Shown: positions 36,416 to 45,251, counted from the stretch's first letter. The stretch is 64,000 bases of DNA from Clostridiales bacterium (GCA_015243575.1 CP042469.1:248001-312000); one strand, 5' to 3'. The notes: a model not told the origin generated them from the letters alone. Numbers and translations are program-made.

Positions 36416-37471
36416 TCATACGTTGAGGCAGTTTCGTTTTGCGACATAAGCGTGGATGGTACTATTCGGTTCAAAAAGCTTAAAGCTTCGAAACAGAACA
36501 TCTGCCTTCAAAGTTATACCGCTTACCGAGATCGTGTATCTCAGAACATTACCGTGCAAGGTGTAATCTCTGACTACAGCGTCAAATTGATAGTAAGCTT
36601 CATCACTTTGCTCCGGCAATTCGGAATTTAGCTCGATGGTTTCAGGGCGGATTGCAATGTGGCTGGATTCAGATGATTCCTCCCGTGAGTCGCCCCTGGT
36701 TGCTGTATCCTGAATTTTGTTATAGATGATTGCATGAAAATCTTCTCGTGATAAAATATTATATTGTCCGATAAAGCCTGCTGCATATGCAGATTTTGGT
36801 GAGGTATATAGATCAACGGGTCTGTCTGACTGCTCAATCGTACCTTGATTGAACAGATGAATTACATCGGACAGAATCATGGCTTCGTCTTGATCGTGGG
36901 TCACGAAGATAGAGGTTATCCCAAGCTCATCGTGAATCTCACGAATTCTGGACTGCAGGGAGCGTCTGAGCTTCGCATCGATGGCACTAAGCGGTTCATC
37001 AAGGAGGAGGACCTTTGGTTCTGCTGCAATGGATCTTGCCAGGGCTACACGCTGCTGCTGGCCCCCGGAGAGCTGGGAAGGATAGTGATCTTCTTTGCCA
37101 TTTAATTCCACCATTTCAATAGCCCTTCGAACCTTCATTTCGATATGCTGCTTCGGCAGCTTTTTCAGCTTCAAGCCGAAAGAGATGTTCTGAAATACAT
37201 TCATATTTGGGAATAGGCTGTATTGCTGAAAGATCATCCCTACGTTTCTGTCCTTGGGTTCCATCTCTGTGATATCTGCACCATCAAGATAGAATCGCCC
37301 TTCAGTGACAGCTTCCAGTCCGGAGAGACAACGGAGAAGCGTGCTCTTTCCGCAGCCCGATGGTCCAAGGAGCGTCACAAAATCCCCTCGTTCTATTTTT
37401 AGATCAATCCCTTTCAGGACTTGATTGGAACCGTAGTTTTTGCTGATATGATCAAAAATAATATAACTCAT
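36416..37471 (-). CDS. ABC transporter ATP-binding protein (PotA/PhnT type)
   Basis: 351 residues from ATG 37471, whose ATGA overlaps the stop of the upstream permease; the longer ORF start at 37516 lies inside that gene. Walker A is GPSGCGKST (about residue 36), the Q-loop is QQYSLFP, the signature is LSGGQQQRVALARS, Walker B is LLLDEP, and the switch histidine is in THDQDEA. The C-terminal 110 residues are a TOBE domain. It energises uptake through the two permeases upstream. PotA-type ATPases serve iron, polyamine or 2-aminoethylphosphonate importers. The Pho box on this operon points to a phosphorus compound. Confidence 0.93.
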   Translation of the reverse strand: MSYIIFDHISKNYGSNQVLKGIDLKIERGDFVTLLGPSGCGKSTLLRCLSGLEAVTEGRFYLDGADITEMEPKDRNVGMIFQQYSLFPNMNVFQNISFGLKLKKLPKQHIEMKVRRAIEMVELNGKEDHYPSQLSGGQQQRVALARSIAAEPKVLLLDEPLSAIDAKLRRSLQSRIREIHDELGITSIFVTHDQDEAMILSDVIHLFNQGTIEQSDRPVDLYTSPKSAYAAGFIGQYNILSREDFHAIIYNKIQDTATRGDSREESSESSHIAIRPETIELNSELPEQSDEAYYQFDAVVRDYTLHGNVLRYTISVSGITLKADVLFRSFKLFEPNSTIHAYVAKRNCLNV

Positions 37472-38265
37472 GCTTTGGCCTCCTTTTGTTTCTCCATTTT
37501 GTTTTGCATGATCCATACGCCGGCAGCCAGGAGCAGAGTTACCGTAAATAGCACAATGCTGACCGCGGAGGTTAGCTGACCTGATTGGAACATGGACTTA
37601 TACAAGAAGATCTGAGCGGTTACATAATAGTTTCCTCCAATGATATTTACGACAACAAAATCACCGAAGATGATTGCGGCTGATATCAACGCGGAGATTG
37701 TGATTCCGGAGAGGATATTCGGTACAATTACAGTAAAGTAGCTGTAGAACCTTCCTGCTCCCAGAATCTGAGCTGCTTCCAGAAGGCCCCGTGCATTGAC
37801 GGCGTGAAGACTGTTTCGGATTCCCTGATACATGTATGGAAGGATCAAGATGCAGTAGGTTCCGGTCAGCATCAGCAGCCTGTTTGAAAACGGATCAGGC
37901 GCATCTGCGTAGAGAGAGAGGACACTGATGGCAATGATGACTCCCTGCAGTGCGTAAGGGATGGTGCATAGAATCTGAATGATAGGATCCAGCTTTGGTA
38001 AATAAACAATGACCACATACATTGCAAGTAAAATTACAATGGCACATAGGAAAATTGGAAGAACCGCCATGATGAGGGTCCTGATAAGTGCCATGAGAAA
38101 AATCGGTGATGAGAGCACCTGCATATAGTACTTAAAGGTGAGCCCCTTAGGAAGTACAGTATTCCACTCCGCAAAGATGGAGTATAAGAAGGTGAAGACG
38201 ATGGGAAGGATCAGATAAATCGAGATGAGCGCGATCGCCCATCGATTGGATATGCTGTTTTTCAT
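37468..38265 (-). CDS. ABC transporter permease (second membrane subunit)
   Basis: 265 residues from ATG 38265, 1 bp after the preceding permease stop and behind AAGGAGG. Six predicted helices and the binding-protein-dependent transport motif EAAQILGAGRFYSYFTVIVPNI (the EAA loop, about residues 165-185) mark an importer permease of the PotC/PhnV class. It pairs with the permease encoded just upstream and contacts the ATPase through the EAA loop. Its 3' end overlaps the ATPase start by 4 bp. Confidence 0.9.
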   Translation of the reverse strand: MKNSISNRWAIALISIYLILPIVFTFLYSIFAEWNTVLPKGLTFKYYMQVLSSPIFLMALIRTLIMAVLPIFLCAIVILLAMYVVIVYLPKLDPIIQILCTIPYALQGVIIAISVLSLYADAPDPFSNRLLMLTGTYCILILPYMYQGIRNSLHAVNARGLLEAAQILGAGRFYSYFTVIVPNILSGITISALISAAIIFGDFVVVNIIGGNYYVTAQIFLYKSMFQSGQLTSAVSIVLFTVTLLLAAGVWIMQNKMEKQKEAKA

Positions 38266-38266
38266 T

Positions 38267-39115
38267 TTAACTTCTGCCTCCTTGTGCAATTTTCAGCAGG
38301 TTATTATTAATCGTCACAGCGGCTACCATCAGGAGCATCATGATGACTGCCAGTGCTGAGCCAAATTCTGGCTGCTGCACGATATCTCCAACGAATTGCT
38401 CGGAAATACGGATGGGAAGCAGCGAAAAATTATTCTGCAAAAGGGCGTAGGCTGTGGCATAAGCTGCCAGCGCATTGGCGAAAAGTACGCTGAAGGTTCC
38501 AAAGATGCCGGGAAGAAGGACGGGGATGCCTACGTTTCTCCAAAATTGAAAAAGTGTTCCGCCAAGAAGGCTTACGGCTTCCTGCCACTCTTTGCGGATC
38601 CCCTCAAATGCAGGGATCATGAGCAGTGTCGCCAGTGGTATTTGAAAGTAAATATAGGTTAGGGTCAGGCCCCAGACGTTATATAAATTTATATTTGCCA
38701 ATGGAGAAAAGCCGATCTGCTTTCCTAGCATGACAAATACACCAACATTTCCAAACATAATGATGAAGGAAAAAGCCAAGGGCAAACCTGCAAAATTTGA
38801 AGTCATATTTAGCACACTCAGGAAGAACGTCTTTGTCTTACCGTCTGCACCGGATGCTGCTTTCGCTCCAAAGAAAGCGACGATCAAACCCACAGCGGCC
38901 GATACTGCTGATACGATGAGGCTGTTGATGACAGCCTGCTGATAGAGTTTTTTTGAAAATACCGCAATGTAGTGCTCTACTGTGAAGCCGGATGCATCGG
39001 CGAGCGTGAAGCTTCTTACGATAATCATAAGAAGCGGCAGGAGTTCAAAGGAGATGATGATAAGAATAAATGGCAGAAGCGCCGCAAGATATTTCTTTCT
39101 TCTAAGATTAAGCAA
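38267..39115 (-). CDS. ABC transporter permease (first membrane subunit)
   Basis: 282 residues from TTG 39115, placed 9 bp after GGGGG; a TTG three codons upstream (39124) is an alternative. The gene begins inside the 3' end of the phosphatase gene. Six helices and an EAA-type loop (EWQEAVSLLGGTLFQFWRNVGIPVLLPG, about residues 180-206) identify it as the PotB/PhnU-type permease. It forms a heterodimer with the following permease. Translational coupling to the phosphatase gene implies that the two products are needed together. Confidence 0.88.
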   Translation of the reverse strand: MLNLRRKKYLAALLPFILIIISFELLPLLMIIVRSFTLADASGFTVEHYIAVFSKKLYQQAVINSLIVSAVSAAVGLIVAFFGAKAASGADGKTKTFFLSVLNMTSNFAGLPLAFSFIIMFGNVGVFVMLGKQIGFSPLANINLYNVWGLTLTYIYFQIPLATLLMIPAFEGIRKEWQEAVSLLGGTLFQFWRNVGIPVLLPGIFGTFSVLFANALAAYATAYALLQNNFSLLPIRISEQFVGDIVQQPEFGSALAVIMMLLMVAAVTINNNLLKIAQGGRS

Positions 39116-39941
39116 AGAGATCAACCCCCAAATCCGATAAATCCATCATCCCTTCGGCAGACTCGATTTCAAGCAGAGAACAGAGCAGCGGAGCGACGGT
39201 AAGCTGGGAAAGAGTGACGCTCGAAAAATCACCGGCTTTTATTTTGGACGAAAACAGATAGAGGGGTACCGTTCGCTGTAGATGGGTATTGCCTCCATGA
39301 AGGCCCAGTTCATTCATTCCGTGGTCTGCGGTTATGACGACGTTATAACCTGCATTCAACCAGTGGGGCATAGAGGAGGCAAGGATTTCATTCATTTTGG
39401 CCACAGCCAGGTGGTGTTCCCTTGAGTGATGCCCGTAACTATGTCCCGTCTCATCTCCGTTCATTGGGTGGATCATCAGAAAATCCGGAGAATAGCGTGT
39501 TCTGAGAAATTCTGCGTCACTGAAGACATGGGAATCAGGATAGCTATCCTCGAAGTAAAAAATCCCATGGCGGATCGGGCTGTCTGACTCCAAATTGAAA
39601 CGATTGTACGCTTGGTCAAAGGGAGCAGTGATATACAGTTCGCTGATCCAGTAATAAGCTGAGGCTGCTGTGATTAGCCCTTTCTTACTGCAAAGGTGAA
39701 AGACGCTTTCCGTCTCAGAACGGAACGGATGCCGGTTGCTGACAACGCCGTGAAGATAGGGAGGAAGCCCTGTTAACAACGTTTCGTAGATGGGCCGTGA
39801 ACTGCTGGGCAGCTCACCGATGACACGATACTTGGCTCCTTGCTTTCTTTCCACCAGATGTTCCGGATAACCGAGGCAGCATTCTGCTACCCCAAATCCA
39901 CAGCCGTCCAGAAGCAGAAATATGGTTTTATTATTACTCAT
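39108..39941 (-). CDS. Alkaline phosphatase superfamily hydrolase (type I phosphodiesterase-like)
   Basis: 277 residues, starting after AAAGGGTGGCTCAAC. Metal-site motifs of the superfamily are visible: LLLDGCGFG (D12), SSSRPIYETLLTGL (nucleophile Ser/Thr near 47-53), MIHPMNGDETGHSYG and TADHGMNELGLHGG (about 210-222). No signal peptide is present, so it acts in the cytoplasm on the imported substrate. The superfamily includes phosphodiesterases, phosphonoacetate hydrolase and phosphomutases. Because it sits inside an ABC operon under a Pho box, it probably releases phosphate from an imported phosphonate or phosphodiester. The actual substrate is not determined. Confidence 0.82.
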   Translation of the reverse strand: MSNNKTIFLLLDGCGFGVAECCLGYPEHLVERKQGAKYRVIGELPSSSRPIYETLLTGLPPYLHGVVSNRHPFRSETESVFHLCSKKGLITAASAYYWISELYITAPFDQAYNRFNLESDSPIRHGIFYFEDSYPDSHVFSDAEFLRTRYSPDFLMIHPMNGDETGHSYGHHSREHHLAVAKMNEILASSMPHWLNAGYNVVITADHGMNELGLHGGNTHLQRTVPLYLFSSKIKAGDFSSVTLSQLTVAPLLCSLLEIESAEGMMDLSDLGVDLFA

Positions 39942-39964
39942 GTTGAGCCACCCTTTCTTATGGA

Positions 39965-39992
39965 GGAAACACCCCTGAAGCAGAGGTGTTCC
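39965..39992 (-). other. Intercistronic hairpin in the ABC operon
   Basis: Arms 39965-39977 and 39981-39992 pair over 12 bp with a single bulge, and no T-tract follows on the minus strand. Such hairpins after a binding-protein gene usually protect its mRNA 3' end and allow higher expression than the downstream genes. Confidence 0.6.
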
Positions 39993-40022
39993 GCGTGTTT
40001 GAAAAGTATGAAAAAGATTGGC

Positions 40023-41135
40023 CTACTTTGCATAGGCGATGACTTCCTCCTGCCATTTGGTACCCAGGGACTCTACCGTGGTTTTCCAAACGTCCGCATC
40101 TTGAACCATTCGGGCATTCTTATATTGATCGTTGCTGATGAGCTTTGCAGCGACTTCAGGAGGCAGTATTACACTACTTCTGACAGGCTTTGCATAACCG
40201 ATGGCAAGATTGATCTGGCCTTCGTCGCTCAATATGTATTCTCTTGCGAGAGCTGCAGCATGAGGCCGGGTTGTATAGGCATTGATGACGGTACAGTAAC
40301 CACTTTGAATGGAACCGTCCTGCGGTATGTTTACTTCGAAATTAGAGTTGGGGTTGTTGGCTTTAAATTGATCCCGGTAGCCAAGGGCATTGTAATCCCA
40401 AAGCAGCGCTACGGCAATTTCCCCTTTTTCGAGTCTTGCCAGAGAGAGCTCTCCTTTGTCCAGTCTGCCTTGCTCCGCCAGCGTTTTAAAATAATCGATG
40501 CCGGGCTGGATGTTGCTCTCTGATCCGCCGTTTGCAATGGCGGCTGAGAGAACTGCATTTTGAGCCTGAGAGGCTTTTACCACATCGCCGACACCCACCA
40601 TATAATCTCCTTTGAGAATATCCGCAAAGGATTTCGGTGCTTCCGAAACCAGAGCTTTATTTGTAATGATAGCGATGGTTCCATAGTAACCGATGATCCA
40701 GTCTCCATTATCATCTTTAGCCCAGTCCGGAATATCATCCCAGTAGCTGGTCTTATAAGGAAGGGTCAGTCCTTTTTCCTCTGCAATTGGGCCAAAGGCT
40801 TGACCGACATCACCAATGTCTTTTGTAGCATTATTCTTTTCTGATTCAAAAACCGCAAGTTCTTCTGCCGAAGACATATCCACATCGGTATGGGTCAGTC
40901 CATAAAGTTCGTTGATCTCTTTCCATGTGTCGCCCCAGTTCGCCCATGTGTCAGGCATTCCTACTGATTCAACTTTGCCTTCCTGCTTAGCCTTCTCAAT
41001 CATCTCTTCCAGGGAAATGCTGTTGAGGTCGACCTTTCCATCTCCTTCACCCGCACTGCTGCTTCCGGCACATCCGGTCATTAGGGTTGTTCCCAGAGTC
41101 AAAGCGAGAACTGCTGATATGATTTTCCTTTTCAC
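40023..41135 (-). CDS. Extracellular substrate-binding lipoprotein of the ABC importer
   Basis: 370 residues from GTG 41135, 6 bp after AAGGAGGATTTATT; the longer frame upstream has no ribosome site. A lipoprotein signal (about 1-22) ends in the lipobox LMTGC, so the protein is anchored to the outer face of the membrane. The mature part (about 40-370) resembles the iron/spermidine/phosphonate binding family (DMSSAEELAVFESEKNNATKDIGDVG, IIGYYGTIAIITNKA, WDYNALGYRDQ). It delivers the ligand to the permeases. It is the first gene after the Pho box, so phosphate limitation should induce it. Confidence 0.88.
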   Translation of the reverse strand: MKRKIISAVLALTLGTTLMTGCAGSSSAGEGDGKVDLNSISLEEMIEKAKQEGKVESVGMPDTWANWGDTWKEINELYGLTHTDVDMSSAEELAVFESEKNNATKDIGDVGQAFGPIAEEKGLTLPYKTSYWDDIPDWAKDDNGDWIIGYYGTIAIITNKALVSEAPKSFADILKGDYMVGVGDVVKASQAQNAVLSAAIANGGSESNIQPGIDYFKTLAEQGRLDKGELSLARLEKGEIAVALLWDYNALGYRDQFKANNPNSNFEVNIPQDGSIQSGYCTVINAYTTRPHAAALAREYILSDEGQINLAIGYAKPVRSSVILPPEVAAKLISNDQYKNARMVQDADVWKTTVESLGTKWQEEVIAYAK

Positions 41136-41234
41136 AATAAATCCTCCTTGGTTTCTGACGAATTTATACGGAAACGCTGATTCGATGTGCACCTGGAGGA
41201 GTGCCGGAAAGAATCAGCATTTCTTTCTAACTGG

Positions 41235-41300
41235 ATTATATGGAGAAAGTTCAGAGGGAGATAGCATAGTCTTGTTAGCGGTTCGTTAACTTTCTGTTAA
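41235..41300 (-). promoter_or_regulatory. Pho box (three 11-bp-spaced TTAACA repeats) and -10 box
   Basis: Read on the minus strand, TTAACA (41300-41295), TTAACG (41289-41284) and CTAACA (41278-41273) recur every 11 bp. This is the helical spacing of PhoP/PhoB binding sites. A consensus TATAAT (41240-41235) follows about 32 bp downstream. The arrangement predicts activation of the ABC/phosphatase operon by the phosphate-starvation regulator. Confidence 0.75.
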
Positions 41301-41473
41301 ATCCTTCCTCGCATTGACTTCACAAAGATAACGCATAGGAACCAAAAATCAGCTTCTGAATATTGTATTAAGGGGAAGTGTCTGATCAAGTGATCGGTTG
41401 CCTCAGCAGTTAAAACCAACGTATAAGAATGTTCGGCAATCTCCGAAAAACCTTGAGTCCAGGCCTTTTCTAA

Positions 41474-41487
41474 ACTCCTATAGGAGT
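41474..41487. promoter_or_regulatory. 14-bp palindrome before the first beta-helix gene
   Basis: ACTCCTATAGGAGT is a perfect palindrome 24 bp before the start codon, just upstream of the ribosome site. It could be an operator or a short hairpin. It is not repeated before the second beta-helix gene. Confidence 0.45.
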
Positions 41488-41510
41488 AATCTATTGAAAG
41501 GCGTGATCCT

Positions 41511-42446
41511 ATGGCGATTATAAATGTGTCGCCTTCCGATAATCTAACCGAGCTAATCGCATCGGATGCCGTATCGGCTGGAGATGTACTGCTGCTTGCC
41601 GACGGTCTCTATCTCCAAACAGTTTTTATTGATAAGAACTTTATCAGAATCATATCCCGCAGCGGAAAAGCAGTATTTTCAGGATTCAGCCTGTTGCTGA
41701 ACGGTTTTATTCTATCCGGAGTAATTGGGGTTGAAATCTATGGCGTAACCGTCAGAAACTATGTCCAAAACGGGATTGCGATTACCGGTGGCTCTGCTAA
41801 CCGGATTGTGAGCAACACAATCCACGATATGGGAAACAACGGAATCAGAATAACAGGTTCTGCTGCAAATTTGATCTGGAAGAACAATATCAGGGATGTC
41901 GGGTTTGATGGAATCCTCATGATCTCAGGAAGCACTTCCAACTGGGTCATTTGCAACGAAGTAAACCGATGTGGTAATGACGGCATTGAAACCTTCCTGA
42001 GTAATGATGCTAATAATGCCATCGTCGAAAACCGTGTCTGTGATTGCGATGACAACTGTTTTGAAGCGTTCGGCGTGAACACGCTGCTTTTAAGAAATAA
42101 AGCTGCAAAAGCAGGCAGCAGTGCCTACTATATCGCAAGTGGAAGCAACACGATCTGCATTGAGAACGAGGGTGTATCCAGCGACCGAGGCGCTTTGGTC
42201 ACAATCACAAATGTGTTTGCTGCATGCAACAATTTCAGTAATAACAGCGATACAGGACTACTGGCACTTGATGATTTTGGAATTTACCAGGGCAACTTCA
42301 TTTCCAGAAATCGTGACTCTGGTCTGGTTTTCGCAGAGGGTGCAGACTACAACTTTATCTATTCTAACAAGATCGTATGCAATGAGCCAGCAGATATCCT
42401 CGATAACGGAACGGGAAACAATTACCTTAAGAATATTACCGGATAG
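41511..42446 (+). CDS. Right-handed parallel beta-helix repeat protein (paralog 1)
   Basis: 311 residues, starting after GAAAGGCGTGATCCT. After MAIINVSPSDNLTELIAS the chain consists of short 20-24 residue coils rich in Asn, Ile, Val and Gly: NRIVSNTIHDMGNNGIRITGS, NLIWKNNIRDVGFDGILMI, NWVICNEVNRCGNDGIETF. This is the pattern of NosD/pectate-lyase-like solenoids (DUF1565 type start). No signal peptide, transmembrane segment or catalytic acidic cluster is obvious. The protein is closely related to the gene at 42797 and shares its leader sequence. A structural or surface role, for instance in the spore coat, is possible but not shown. Confidence 0.82.
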   Translation: MAIINVSPSDNLTELIASDAVSAGDVLLLADGLYLQTVFIDKNFIRIISRSGKAVFSGFSLLLNGFILSGVIGVEIYGVTVRNYVQNGIAITGGSANRIVSNTIHDMGNNGIRITGSAANLIWKNNIRDVGFDGILMISGSTSNWVICNEVNRCGNDGIETFLSNDANNAIVENRVCDCDDNCFEAFGVNTLLLRNKAAKAGSSAYYIASGSNTICIENEGVSSDRGALVTITNVFAACNNFSNNSDTGLLALDDFGIYQGNFISRNRDSGLVFAEGADYNFIYSNKIVCNEPADILDNGTGNNYLKNITG

Positions 42447-42480
42447 TATAGCTGAGAAGAGATAGAAAGGTGGTATTACG

Positions 42481-42657
42481 ATGAACGATTCGGAACGAAT
42501 CAGCAAAATGATCGAACAACAGAAGGAACTTCTTGCCAAAGCAGAGGCGAAAATGGGTGAAGTCCCAGCTGAAAATCTCAAGACCCAGAACATTTCCTTG
42601 GATTTGATAAGAAAAGAACTGGCATATTTCGAACAGAGATTGGCCGAACTGGGATAG
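42481..42657 (+). CDS. Small 58-residue coiled-coil protein between the beta-helix paralogs
   Basis: A complete small frame starting after GAAAGGTGGTATTACG. The first part (about residues 5-25, RISKMIEQQKELLAKAEAKM) and the last (about 41-58, LDLIRKELAYFEQRLAELG) are strongly helical heptad-like segments separated by a Pro/Asn turn, so a helical hairpin is likely. It has no cysteine, signal peptide or known domain. It lies 34 bp after one beta-helix gene and is followed by a hairpin, in a likely polycistronic unit. No function can be assigned; an assembly partner for the beta-helix proteins is a guess. Confidence 0.7.
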   Translation: MNDSERISKMIEQQKELLAKAEAKMGEVPAENLKTQNISLDLIRKELAYFEQRLAELG

Positions 42658-42681
42658 TTCGTTAATAAAGAGAAAATCAAT

Positions 42682-42706
42682 CCGGATCGCCTCTGCTGCG
42701 ATCCGG
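42682..42706 (+). terminator. Hairpin after the small protein gene
   Basis: A perfect 9-bp stem (CCGGATCGC/GCGATCCGG) with a 7-nt loop is followed by TTTCAATAT. It may be a weak terminator or a processing site between the two beta-helix units. Confidence 0.5.
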
Positions 42707-42796
42707 TTTCAATATATGAGATTTAGGGGAGCATATGGAATGAATCAGCGCTTCCTTAGAATGAATCAGATATAACGATAAGAAAGGCGTGGTTTT

Positions 42797-43765
42797 ATGG
42801 CGATTATCAATGTATCGCCTGCCGACAATCTCACAGAACTCATTGCATCAGCTGCCGTGTCCCCGGGAGACGTACTGCTCCTTGCCGACGGCATTTACAC
42901 CCAGTCTGTTGTGATTGAAAAGAATGATATCAGAGTCATATCCCAAAGTGGGAAAGCCATTTTCTCAGGGTTCTTCGTTTTGATTAACGGCTTTATTCTT
43001 AATGGGGTAACGGGAACTTTAATCTACGGAGTAGAAATCAGAAACTATTTTCAAAATGGAATTGTGGTGACTGGAGGTTCAGCAAACCGCATTGTAAGCA
43101 ACCGCATCACAGTTGTGGGTGGCACTGGAATCGTAATCACCAGCTCTGCCGAAAATCTGGTCTGGAAAAACAGAATTTCAGAGGTCGGAGCTGATGGCAT
43201 CCTTATGATCAGCGGAAGCACCGGTAACCGGATCCTCGAAAATCATATTTCTGACTGTGCATTTGATGGTATTGAAACCTTCCTCAGTCCCGATGCAAAT
43301 AACGTAATTGTGGAAAACGATGTACGAGGCTGCGGAGATAACTGCTTTGAAATCTTCGGGATCAATTGTTTTGTCTATGGGAATAAAGCGGTTGAGGCAG
43401 CGCAAAACGCATATCTTGTTTTTTCCGGCCCGTATACTGCACTTTTGGAAAATAAAGGGTTGATCAGCGGCAGGGGCTTATATGTGAATATCAGTAACAT
43501 TTTCGCAGCCTGCAACAGCATGGTCAGCAACGGCGGAACAGGTGTGCTTTCTCTTAATGACTACGGCATTTATCAGGAAAACCTGATTGAAAACAATGGC
43601 AACTCCGGTCTGCTGCTCAGCATTTCGGCGGACAATAATTTTATCTTTGAGAATCGGATCGTTGGAAATGATCCGGCGGATATTACGGATAGCGGCACGG
43701 GAAACACATTCCTGAAGAATCAAACCGGACCGATTTTTCCGCCGATCGTCTGTGATAAAGAATAA
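42797..43765 (+). CDS. Right-handed parallel beta-helix repeat protein (paralog 2)
   Basis: 322 residues, starting after GAAAGGCGTGGTTTT, almost the same leader as paralog 1. It shares most of the N-terminus (MAIINVSPADNLTELIASAAVSPGDVLLLADG) and the order of solenoid coils, so the two genes arose by a tandem duplication that included the ribosome site. The coil pattern (SANRIVSNRITVVGG, ENHISDCAFDGIETF, NNVIVENDVRGCGDNCFEIFG) predicts a parallel beta-helix of about ten turns. The last 10 residues (PPIVCDKE) are unique. Neither copy carries a known enzyme site. Confidence 0.82.
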   Translation: MAIINVSPADNLTELIASAAVSPGDVLLLADGIYTQSVVIEKNDIRVISQSGKAIFSGFFVLINGFILNGVTGTLIYGVEIRNYFQNGIVVTGGSANRIVSNRITVVGGTGIVITSSAENLVWKNRISEVGADGILMISGSTGNRILENHISDCAFDGIETFLSPDANNVIVENDVRGCGDNCFEIFGINCFVYGNKAVEAAQNAYLVFSGPYTALLENKGLISGRGLYVNISNIFAACNSMVSNGGTGVLSLNDYGIYQENLIENNGNSGLLLSISADNNFIFENRIVGNDPADITDSGTGNTFLKNQTGPIFPPIVCDKE

Positions 43766-43795
43766 GGCGTGAATCGTTTCAATCACTCAAAGCAA

Positions 43796-43852
43796 GCGAG
43801 CGGCGATTAGGCTGCTCGCATGTAAAAAGGGCGGCTGTTTTACCGCCCTTTT
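43796..43852. terminator. Double hairpin, bidirectional terminator between convergent genes
   Basis: A GCGAGC/GCTCGC hairpin (43796-43819) is followed by AAAAGGGCGG..CCGCCCTTTT (43825-43834 with 43843-43852). The second hairpin is symmetric, with T-runs on both strands. It separates the beta-helix unit from the convergent flavoprotein gene. Confidence 0.8.
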
Positions 43853-43882
43853 CAAATTATTTGAAGTTTTTTGGTTTATCCG

Positions 43883-45220
43883 CTAGCGGATACTTTGTGG
43901 AAAGTGAAATACATTATACGGGTCATACCGATATTTCACACTACGGAGCGCATTGGCATTTCCGCCGTAGTAGGCATTCATATAGTTGGTCGTACGAAGG
44001 TAGGGGAAGTTGACATAGGAACCTTGCGTGATCGATTCCACGTAAGGGAATCTACGGGCAAGCCATTGACGGTTTCCCTCTGCATATCGATCTTCTTCCC
44101 ATACAGTCTGAATTGCAAGGATATACTCAGCATCTCGATAGAAAAATGCAGTAGCCCTGGGACTTAACGCTTTGATTTTACCGCCTAGGGAGTAGAGGTT
44201 TAAAGCGTTATATACAGAACCCTGGGGTATTTCCCGAATTAGGGATGCGGCTTTTTCAATTTCCAGGTCCGTCAGTGGTTCCGTCACAAACCGTCCAGCA
44301 GTCTGGAATTTCTCAGAAGGAGGATATTGGGAGCCGATGAGCTTGATCGCTTCATAGAAGGACAAGACTTTGAAAGAAGTTTGGGCGCCGCCCAGACTGA
44401 GAATGGGGCGAAGCAGTCTTCTTGCTTCTTCCTCTGTTCCGTAGAACAAACCTCTGCCATAGATCGCATAACCATCGGTTGCATGCCAATAAACATTTGC
44501 CTGAAGGGACATCCGGATATCCAGTTCGGGAAGCCAGCTTTGCCATACCTTTATGAAAGAGGCTTGCTTTTCAAGCTCGGTATTAGGGTAATAAAACTCA
44601 AAATACGTCACGCGTTCCACTTTTTCCGGCAGCCGGAAGACCATGGATACCACGATTCCAAAATTTCCTCCGCCTGCACCGCGACAAGCCCAGAAAAGAT
44701 CTGGATTCTCCCGGGCATTTGCTCGAATGATCCTCCCCTCCCAATCGACGAGCTCCAGCTCTACAAGGCTGTCACAGCCAAGTCCAAACAAGCGGCAGGA
44801 CAAACCCCAGCCTCCTCCCGTGAAATAGCCGCTGACTCCTACGGTGGGACAGGTGCCTCCCGGAAAGGGATATCCCAGGGGGCCGATAAAATCATAAAGC
44901 TGTTCATTCTTCACACCCCCGTCCAGAAAGAGGAAGCCTTTCTGAATCCCGATGCGGTTCATTCTGCTGATGTCGATTACCAGAACGCCGTTTCCCGTGG
45001 AAAAACCTTCGTAATTGTGGCCGCCGCTTCGGATTCTTATGGGTATACATCGCTGCCTTGCCCAGATTACAGCATGGGAAACATCAAATTTGTTGTAACA
45101 ATAGACAATTGCCAGGGGAAATCGCTGAATTGCACGGTTCCATTCCTGCCTGGCACTATGATAGAAAGGATTGTCCGGAGTGATAATCTCCCCGGTCAGT
45201 CCGTAAAAATACTGATTCAC
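43883..45220 (-). CDS. FAD-linked oxidase of the berberine-bridge family (CotQ/YgaK-like)
   Basis: 445 residues on the minus strand. The FAD domain shows PIRIRSGGHNYEGFS, where the His is the first covalent flavin site, and GTCPTVGVSGYFTGGGWG, where the Cys is the second. A bicovalent FAD is therefore likely. The C-terminal BBE motif RYDPYNVFHFPQSI closes the protein. Homologs in Bacillus are YgaK and YvdP/CotQ, the latter a spore coat protein. No signal peptide is seen, consistent with delivery to a spore coat or with a cytosolic oxidase. Oxygen use would be surprising in an anaerobe, so the acceptor is open. It has its own promoter region with tandem repeats. Confidence 0.88.
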   Translation of the reverse strand: MNQYFYGLTGEIITPDNPFYHSARQEWNRAIQRFPLAIVYCYNKFDVSHAVIWARQRCIPIRIRSGGHNYEGFSTGNGVLVIDISRMNRIGIQKGFLFLDGGVKNEQLYDFIGPLGYPFPGGTCPTVGVSGYFTGGGWGLSCRLFGLGCDSLVELELVDWEGRIIRANARENPDLFWACRGAGGGNFGIVVSMVFRLPEKVERVTYFEFYYPNTELEKQASFIKVWQSWLPELDIRMSLQANVYWHATDGYAIYGRGLFYGTEEEARRLLRPILSLGGAQTSFKVLSFYEAIKLIGSQYPPSEKFQTAGRFVTEPLTDLEIEKAASLIREIPQGSVYNALNLYSLGGKIKALSPRATAFFYRDAEYILAIQTVWEEDRYAEGNRQWLARRFPYVESITQGSYVNFPYLRTTNYMNAYYGGNANALRSVKYRYDPYNVFHFPQSIR

Positions 45221-45251
45221 AAAAACACCTTCCTACTACTTGGATTCAAAG

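Larger units (their letters stand above)
41136..41510. other. 375-bp divergent regulatory region
   Basis: This region holds no coding frame of its own. It contains the Pho box and -10 box of the minus-strand ABC operon on the left, and the leader of the plus-strand beta-helix gene on the right, with the palindrome at 41474-41487. The central 100 bp shows no clear element. Confidence 0.7.
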
